NCBI RefSeq assembly: GCF_000003815.2
Contig: NC_049979.1
Location: forward strand, 18,852,911-18,895,440
Source: Branchiostoma floridae
Lineage: Eukaryota > Chordata > Leptocardii > Amphioxiformes > Branchiostomatidae
Direction: 5' to 3'
Length of the DNA stretch: 42,530 nt
The position numbers were made by a program, and so were the translations under genes. Shown piece after piece: positions 36,001 to 42,530 of this stretch. Within the stretch, counting starts at the first letter, position 1. Each line of letters opens with the position of its first letter. Under the pieces are notes generated by a model. It did no database searches. It worked only from the letters and a program-made list of their open reading frames with translations, and was not told the origin of the DNA.

Positions 36001-39000
36001 TAAATCCATTTTTTCAATCTTCTTTTAGTCTTTTTGCCTAGGACACAGAAAGCAAATGTTGTTTAGGCCATGTTGATTTGTTGTTTGGGCCATTTGATTA
36101 TATGTATAATATATGGATGACATCCTCTTCGAATCCCAAAACTGGTACACTACGAGTGTGCAAATAAAGAAAGAAGTTGGAAAAAATTATTATCTACGTA
36201 AGATGTCAGGAAGGTTGAACAAATAACTGAACATACAGAGTATGGTCAACCAAACAATAGATTCTTTATTTTTGTTCTTTCACATCTTCTCTGACTTTGG
36301 GGATGACTTTGGCATTCTATGACATATTGTAGCCAGTGTTTTGACACATTTTGCAATATATTTCGCATATATTTTGCTAATTTTGCAGCTGCTTTGCATG
36401 ATTTACAGTATGGTGGAAGACTTTTTTTGGAAACTGACGAAAATTGATGCACGCACACATAACATCCATACCTGGGTATAATCAAATCAATATGGCCTGA
36501 TCACCAATGTTGAAGTCTATGATATGTCATAGAAACACCCTTGAATGTCTCTATAGTGTATATTGAAGTTAGTTGATAGCAGCGTTCCCGCCAGGCATAC
36601 GTCTTTACGTCTTTGGACGCATTTTTTTCTGGAAAGACGCACTCAGCTCGGCTGAATGCGTCCATAAAAAAATCTGTAAGAAAGGCTGACCTGTACCACC
36701 AGTGTACAAAATGTATCTGGAATCTTTTAAAAAGTCTGTCTTTATAAGAAGGAATCCTACCTTTACAATTTATACTTCAAATTGTTCACTTTCCGGTCAT
36801 CCCATGGGGCGGAGCGCGGCACGTTTTACAACTAGCGGACCCATGTGCGACACACCCAGCCACGCGCCAGTCTGAGCTGTCCGTTGCGCAATATAATTAT
36901 TTGTAGTCCGTGAAATAACGTTAGATCTGACAGCCAGCATTCTGTAACACTGGAAGAAATCTTATGCAGATTTTATATTCTGACTTTAACATGATACTTA
37001 CTTGTCCTCATTTTTATGTATTTGTTAAAGATTTGTGGTTAATACTAGTATTGAGCAAACAAACTGTTCTGCGCGAGTGTTGCACATCCCAACAAAAGTT
37101 CTCACGCTGTGGGCAGTTGATTGGCAGTCGGTTTCTTTGACAACAGGCCGCCGGCGCCAAGCAGTCTAGATTAGCCACCAGGTCCAAATCCAATCATCTT
37201 AATAACCAATCAGCGTTTGATAATTGTAATGATGTACTCTGTCATTGGTCACCGGAGAAAATACAAAAGTTACCGAGTGTTAGCGCACGTGACGTTGTTT
37301 TGTGATATTGGTAGGCGCCCGTGTCGTCTGGCAAGTTTCTTCCCTAGCTGCTAACAATTTACTATTAAAGTTTCCCCATTTATCCAAGTTAAAAAAGCGG
37401 TGCGCGGTAAATAAGTAAAGAATCCAAAACTATACACTTTATTTCTTATTTCCAAAATTTCTTTTGTTTCAAAAAGACAAAGTTTGTGGCAGAAAGGGGG
37501 CCGCAATATTGTTGTCAAGCGTCGATCGAGTCGGCTGTGCACTGGCGTTGGCCTCCGTGGCACATGGCGCGGCACGCCCCCCTCCCAAGACGGACCGTCG
37601 ATCGCAGCGCCCAGCACGTTGGAACGTCTTTCTGGCTTCTAGTTCAAGGTTACCCCGGCACTGATCACTGCCAAAGAGGCAACAGATCGTCCTCCTTCGA
37701 GTAATGTATAACGTTCTTGGTCTATTTAAAAATAAATCCAGCCAAAGATTTCACGCCGAAAACGGGGTTACCTGAGGTCGCAGGAAACAAACGCACGCTC
37801 GTGGAAAATGACGGCACGGCCTTGTAAAACCCCACCGATTCGTGAGTGTGATGTCGTCGTTATTTTATCGTCTCGGAAAACTATTTGATGAGGGAGGGCG
37901 CAACATCGATCGCACGAGGTCGACATTTTTTTATTCAATGACGGAAGAAATTGGCAGAATTTTTCCATGGGCTGACGAACTGGCTAGAGCCCTGTTGCGA
38001 AGCATAAAAAATCCAAAAATTTTCGTGTCTGGAGAAATTATACCCGGGCCAGATCACTGACGGCTGATTCCCCGTGCTATAGTGTATTTTTTGAGAGAGG
38101 GCGGTTGTCGATTACTGAATTACGGGAGTAAAAGAGGCAACCGACATCCAATCTCAAGCGCATGATTTTCCTCTCAAATTGCGGGAAATTGTGTTTTAGA
38201 GGGTTTGAAAATCCAAATTTTCCCGGGGGAGCATGCCCCCGGACCCCCCTAGAATGCGAGCGCCTGCGGCGCTCGTCTCGCGCCTCCGGCGCTCAATACC
38301 CCCCTCAGAAATATTTGGACGCATACTTTCAAGAACCTGGCGGGAACGCTGGTTGATAGTATTCGGACGTTCCAAGTATCCAGGCCCAGTGTTAAATGCC
38401 TGACTTAATTTGAGTCCTTGTTTGATTCAAATTCATATCAGAAGATGTATACAGATTTTTAGTACACAACTTTTACTAGTAGGCAATGTACCATAGTCTA
38501 CCTGCCTGCAGTGCTGTACATGTACATGTACATTGTAGATTGGCCCATAACAAGTACATCTATATTGTTAACTTGCAGTCCCCACACCTTTATAGCATAG
38601 ATATCAATGGTACGTTATAAAGCAGGCTTGGTCAGCAATCCTTAAACTAGTAGCATGTTAATGATTGACAGAGAAGTGCATTCTGAAATGGGTGCCATAA
38701 TTTTGTCAACAAGCTTATATAACTACTAATAACTTACTGCAAGGGGGTATTGATCTGACAGGGGGCGCTGCTACACAAGGACTGTTGTAGACAGTGCAGC
38801 AGTCCTTGTAAACAAACCCTCCTTGTTGTTCCCTACAGCCTCAGTTTGTAGTGACCCTGGCATTCCCGAGCACAGTCGTAGGAATGTCCGTGCAGGTCAG
38901 GAGCTGTTCCCGGGTGCCGTCCTGCGGTACAGCTGCGATGGCGGGTACGCCATGGTTGGTTCTGACAAAATGCAGTGCCTGGATAGTGGGGAGTGGCAGC

Positions 39001-41986
39001 CTCCCGACCCCCCCACGTGTCGCGGTGAGCCGCAAGATGTCATATTTTCGTATGCTCAGTCCCTTGATTTTTTCATGTCCATTAAAAAATCAATTCATCT
39101 TAAAATCTGCCTTTTAATCACAAAGCATCCCACACTTGCTAAATCATAATAGCACCTTATCAAACTCACATCTTAAACACATAATCATGAGCACATCGAT
39201 AAAAAAATTGTGAGAGATTTGTGATCCATAACATTGTGCACTGCAATCATGATCACCAAGCAGTGTGAATCTAGTGTCTTACACAATAAACAATAGAATA
39301 CATTTTGTAATGTAGCATATATGACATAAAGTTGTAAGCATAAACTTTACTTTCTGGTGTGCTGTTATGTGGCTGCAAAAAAAATATTCTTAACACACTT
39401 AACTTACTTACTTTGGCCGAGCTCCTGCTCGAACCAGGCTTGAAATACTTAAGTTGAAATGCAAATGAGGTATTGAGAATCAATTTAACCTTCTTGTTGC
39501 CTAACACCATCACATGTAAACATGTGCCAACCTTGGCAGGCTAAAGGTTAAAGTGTTTTTTACCTATCCACATTTTTCAAAATGACAAAAAGGATTTCCT
39601 GTTGGTTGGGCAAACCACACAGGTGAACTGTCCAAAAGTTAACTATGCTAATATGGATTAACTTGATGCGTCCGTGTCTCATGCCCAAGAATGTGTTGTG
39701 GCATACCTTAGGAGGCATCTCGCTCATCCCTTTGTGTATCAAACAATCCAGGTGTCCCCCTCTCTCAATGGGAACACTTGTTCTATGATAACATGTTGTT
39801 TTGGTGGTTGTATTCAGTGTCACACCTGACCTTTTCTGTAGACATACTTTGGAAAACATTTTTCATCCTTTGGTATGTTTGATATGAAGGATGCTATTCT
39901 TCATTGTCAGATAGATATTACCATTAGGTGTTAAGTAAGCATGATTAGAAACACTGATTGTATATGATTCATGATACTGGAATTTTGTATGGTCAACTCT
40001 TGTACCATTAACAATGAATATCCTCTCAAATGAACCATCTATATCCATCCCGATAGCGTACTTACCCACGGGTGAATGTACAGTAAGGTTGGCCAAAAGC
40101 ACTCACACTGATCTTTCTTAAAAAGGTATGAGCTACACAGATCTTTCTTTAAAAAAGTATGAGGCTATATACGTTTCAGCATTTGTTCACTTTGTAATGA
40201 TATAGATTTTCAAAAAAACTTCTGTAACAAATAAATTCGGATTTTCTTACAACGAAATTTCCTCCCATATTACAGTAGACTGTCCCATTGACCCACCCAT
40301 TGACCGCCACCATCTTTATTCTAAACCTAACGTCGCAACGGCAGTCAAAATCCGACGCAAACTGGCCGGTTTCGGCATAAAATCGCACTAGTTATCATAA
40401 AAAATCGATGAAAACCTCAATTTTGAAAATGATGCGGTCGTTATGGGTCCCAATTTGGGCCGGTCGCGGTCGCGTTGGCCAGGTGGTCATTGAGAAAAGG
40501 TCGCTTAATGCTTACGTCAATGGGGGAAAAAATCGGGACCGAGAAAAAACGGTCGAAATGGCCAGGTGGTCGCTGAGAAGAGGTGGTCGCTCGGGCAGGT
40601 TTGACTGTATAATCATAATAGCATATTTCTTCTGAATGGGAATAACAATATTGAATGGGGACAGCAGTTTACATGTAAGTGTACACATTTGCATGTGTAG
40701 GCTACAAAGTTCATATACCAAATGGATGTATTAATGCTAAAACCTTTTTATGTATTGTACCCTTTACAGCCTTAGCTTGCAGTATCCCAGATGACATCCC
40801 CAATGGGAAGTTTGGGATCATGTCCAAGCCTGCATCGTTGAGCTCCATCCTCTACCCAGAAGGAACAGTTATCCAGTACAAGTGTAACAGGGGGTACAGA
40901 CTAGTCGGGGAGGAACAGACAACATGTGAGGGGGGGCACTGGAGTGAAGAAACTCCAACGTGCGGTAAGTATCATCATTACAAAGTCCTTGTAGATAATA
41001 ACAATGAAAAGTAGAGTTCGGCGACCTCATACCTCCATGAAAATTTAGAGCTTTTGTAAATTTCCTGCAATTGACTAAGACATTAACATAATTTATGCGT
41101 GTTGTTGTTCATCATTGACTAACGTACACATGTCACAAGTATAAAATTCCAATCATTAGACTTAAAGCGGCTTTGCAATTTTTACATAAATTATGCAAAT
41201 AAGTTCCTCATTACCATATTTGGCTGGATACCAGGCTAATGCGGGTGGGGCTATGGGATTGGTCCGTACCCCCCACCCACCCACATTTCTTTTGTCATGG
41301 TTGATTCCTGTGGTTGCAGAGAATTCCATTGTAAGACTGCCCCATCCCCTGACATGAGTAAGAGTGGGGTGACACCAGGACAATGTACCTTCCTGACCCA
41401 CTAGGATATTGACAATGGCAGGAAGTACACATTCAAATGACTTCTTGATTACAGAAAGAGGCACTGATACAATGTATGTCTAGTATACATATTCATATTC
41501 ATATTATATATTTATATCTCCATGTATAGCATGTGCACCTGTGCACAAAGACCAATTGTTCATTGTCACAGACTCACAGTTGGATTGGAATGTTTGGAAG
41601 TTAATGAACTGTATGCCAGTCAAATGTACTGCATCAATGAACTGTTACATGAACATTTGACCTTATTATGCTGAACAAGACCAAAATTTGATGTGTCTGT
41701 TTCATAGTCTAAATCAGAACAAATTTTAATGTAAGTGGCGCTATATTGACTTTTTGAGAATTAACTACCAAATATAGACAAGTAATTGGATCCAAAATCT
41801 CGAATGCATCATTTAAACATGCGTTGGAACAAAAAAGGAGAGCTCATTTGTATTCCTTCACCTGCTCCACTTGTTTTTTATTCCCTCCAGCAAGTTCTAG
41901 GGGCTTCTCAGAAAATGAGAATCAGATGATATATTGGCAGGATTACTTGGCAAAAGTCAATGACCGGATGAGGAAGATAGAGATGG
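32953..41986 (+). CDS. Gene 3: secreted or surface CCP protein (3' partial)
   Basis: Exons: 32953-33016 (signal peptide), 38839-39024 (CCP), 40770-40964 (CCP) and probably 41891-41986 (coiled-coil-like). All internal joins are phase 1. The gene continues past the window: no stop is used and the last exon ends at a donor. The first intron is 5.8 kb and contains a complete hAT transposon. CCP pairs followed by a helical segment occur in several complement-like and adhesion proteins, but the rest is missing, so no family can be named. Further exons could be hidden in the introns. Confidence 0.7.
33017..36579. other. Gene 3 intron 1, left part
   Basis: AT-rich intron with no exon that can be supported. 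It contains small simple repeats only: (ATC)n near 34151-34171 and CTAC repeats near 34558-34575. Confidence 0.5.
36580..38351. mobile_element. hAT-type transposon, 1,772 bp, non-autonomous
   Basis: Perfect 16-bp terminal inverted repeats CAGCGTTCCCGCCAGG (36580-36595) and its reverse complement (38336-38351). They are flanked by identical 8-bp duplications GTTGATAG (36572-36579 and 38352-38359). CAG-start ends and an 8-bp duplication are hAT hallmarks. Subterminal ggacgcat motifs face each other. There is no transposase-length frame. The right part carries the GC-rich block gagcatgcccccggacccc and gcgcctgcggcgctc, while the left-middle part looks promoter-like (see findings). Confidence 0.88.
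37150..37295. promoter_or_regulatory. Promoter-like motif cluster inside the hAT element
   Basis: GGCGCCAA (E2F-type) near 37153, three CCAAT-type boxes within about 70 bases (ccaatca, ccaatca, cattggtc; about 37190-37250) and CACGTGACG near 37287. The cluster is denser than in the surrounding DNA. It may be the element's own promoter or a captured host promoter. Confidence 0.35.
38775..38809. repeat. Hairpin just before the first CCP exon of gene 3
   Basis: acaaggactg (38775-38784) and cagtccttgt (38800-38809) form a 10-bp stem with a 15-base loop, ending 29 bases before the exon at 38839 and so within the branch-point region of the intron. Confidence 0.7.
38839..39024 (+). CDS. Gene 3: CCP/Sushi module 1
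   Basis: Phase 1-1 exon of 62 codons between ccctacag and gtgagc. It has SVCSDPGIPEHSRRN, YSCDGGYAMVG, MQCLDSGEWQ and PTC, the four CCP cysteines with the Trp before the last. Confidence 0.9.
39025..40769. other. Gene 3 intron 2
   Basis: Apart from the transposon-like segment at 40273-40607, no exon is supported. On the minus strand 39863-40102 encodes 79 protein-like residues (for example YAIGMDIDGSFERIFIVNG), with no recognisable domain and no convincing splice sites. It may be the remnant of an inserted coding sequence. Confidence 0.4.
40273..40607. mobile_element. Probable pogo/mariner-like non-autonomous element
   Basis: The right end reads inward (minus strand) as CAGTCAAACCTGCCCGAGCG. 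The left end CAGTAGACTGTCCCATTGAC is an imperfect match over about 40 bases, with TA on both outer sides (40271-40272 and 40608-40609). The motif gccaggtggtc..tgagaa.aggt occurs twice near the right end (from about 40478 and 40560). CAGT-type ends in TA fit Tc1/mariner-pogo elements, but the left end is poor. Confidence 0.45.
40770..40964 (+). CDS. Gene 3: CCP/Sushi module 2
   Basis: Phase 1-1 exon of 65 codons between cctttacag and gtaagt. It shows LACSIPDDIPNGKFG, EGTVIQYKCNRGYRLVG, TTCEGGHWSEE and PTC. It is close to the classic complement-type CCP, with a somewhat long loop (KPASLSSILYP) before the second cysteine. Confidence 0.9.
40965..41890. other. Gene 3 intron 3
   Basis: AT-rich intron with a purine/pyrimidine-biased patch at about 41240-41290 (ccccccacccacccac). 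No gene or element boundary is seen. Confidence 0.5.
41891..41986 (+). CDS. Gene 3: probable coiled-coil exon
   Basis: Between ttattccctccag and gtagtg lie 96 bases in phase 1-1, encoding SSRGFSENENQMIYWQDYL, then AKVNDRMRKIEM. Hydrophobic residues (M, W, L, V, M, I) recur at about heptad spacing, suggesting an oligomerising helix after the CCPs. The phase match supports it. The donor, gtagtg, is weak. Confidence 0.5.
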
Positions 41987-42079
41987 GTAGTGTTGTTTTA
42001 AGGGCACAAGTAGAACTTTGGATGTCATTTTTAAATGCCAATCTACTGGCATAAACTTTAACAATGTGGTGATGTTGGT

Positions 42080-42530
42080 AGGTTAAGAGATAAGTAAAGG
42101 TAAAAGGTAAGGGTCTCTTAACCTTTTTTTTTTTTTTACTCAATGGTCACCACGTAACAAGGCCTGAAGGCCACTCAAGGTTACGGGTTACATGATTGGA
42201 ACTGTAACAGCAACTCTTCGCCCTAGGTCAGAAACATCATGATTGAGACCAGCCCAATTGCTCACTATGAGTGAGGACTAACTGACCCAATAGGCGAAGC
42301 AGGGGTTACGAGGGCTGCTCGGGAGATTCCCTACCCCTATTTTGGCCGGAATGGTTTGATCCGCTCGGGTGGATGTTCGCATATGTGGCGGGTTCTTTAA
42401 CGTGCATAGGGTATGGCTCTCCCCATACACGGGAACTCCCATTTACGTCCTATCCGAGGGACGACTCATTTTTCACTTGAGTGAAGTGAGGAAAGTCGTG
42501 TAAAGTGCCTTTCCCAAGGGCACAAGACTG
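42080..42530. repeat. Dispersed repeat at the window end
   Basis: It starts with an 11-bp hairpin (aggttaagaga 42080-42090; tctcttaacct 42114-42124) and a T14 run, then continues as a dense block. This block contains ggcgggttctttaacgtgc, catacacgggaactccc and tgcctttcccaagggcac, motifs I associate with high-copy repeats in aquatic invertebrates and deuterostomes. The class is not assigned, and the block runs off the window. Confidence 0.4.

Noticed and set aside
37842-38060. 72-codon frame inside the hAT element as a transposase remnant
   Set aside because: No hAT dimerisation-domain or zinc-finger motif is visible, and the frame is too short to claim.

Overview
The window is animal nuclear DNA. 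It has spliced genes with GT-AG introns, almost all exon joins in phase 1, many small extracellular-domain exons, microsatellites and several DNA transposons. The mix of complement-control (CCP/Sushi), C-type lectin (CTLD), EGF and SEA domains, and the compact intron sizes, fit a marine invertebrate deuterostome. A lancelet (Branchiostoma) is my best guess, but I cannot prove it from the sequence. A 100-base N gap (8478-8577) marks a scaffold join.

Three plus-strand genes follow one another. Gene 1 (1-7529, 5' end outside the window) encodes a secreted modular protein: five CCP modules, a cysteine-rich CCP-like module, a 145-residue domain I do not recognise, an ephrin-receptor-like (GCC2/GCC3-type) cysteine module, an EGF-like module and a C-terminal CTLD. 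Gene 2 (14911-30705) is complete in outline. It has a signal peptide, four CTLDs (the first split over three exons, the other three each in one exon and nearly identical), Ser/Thr/Pro linkers, a mucin exon with ten 34-residue repeats, an EGF module, a SEA domain with a GSVLA cleavage-type motif, one transmembrane helix and a 46-residue basic tail. It reads as a membrane-tethered mucin with a multi-lectin head. Gene 3 (32953 to beyond the window) starts with a signal peptide, has a 5.8-kb first intron, two CCP exons and a probable coiled-coil exon.

Between genes 1 and 2 there may be a small minus-strand gene: a signal-peptide exon at 11381-11510 beneath a CpG-rich stretch, with a phase-compatible last exon at 8601-8836 containing an SH3-like GYVP segment. 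This is tentative.

Mobile elements can be delimited from their own ends: a Harbinger-like MITE (9468-9693, TTA target duplication), a 254-bp element with 34-bp inverted repeats and a 9-bp target duplication (13037-13290), a 1,772-bp hAT element (36580-38351, 8-bp target duplication) in intron 1 of gene 3, and a probable pogo/mariner-like element (40273-40607).

The most interesting features are the lectin-mucin receptor and the history of its lectin array. The middle CTLD copy looks like an unequal-crossover hybrid of its neighbours. Several apparent reading-frame breaks in the mucin and SEA exons mean that this allele is damaged, misassembled or spliced in an unexpected way. All functional statements are inferences from domain content.
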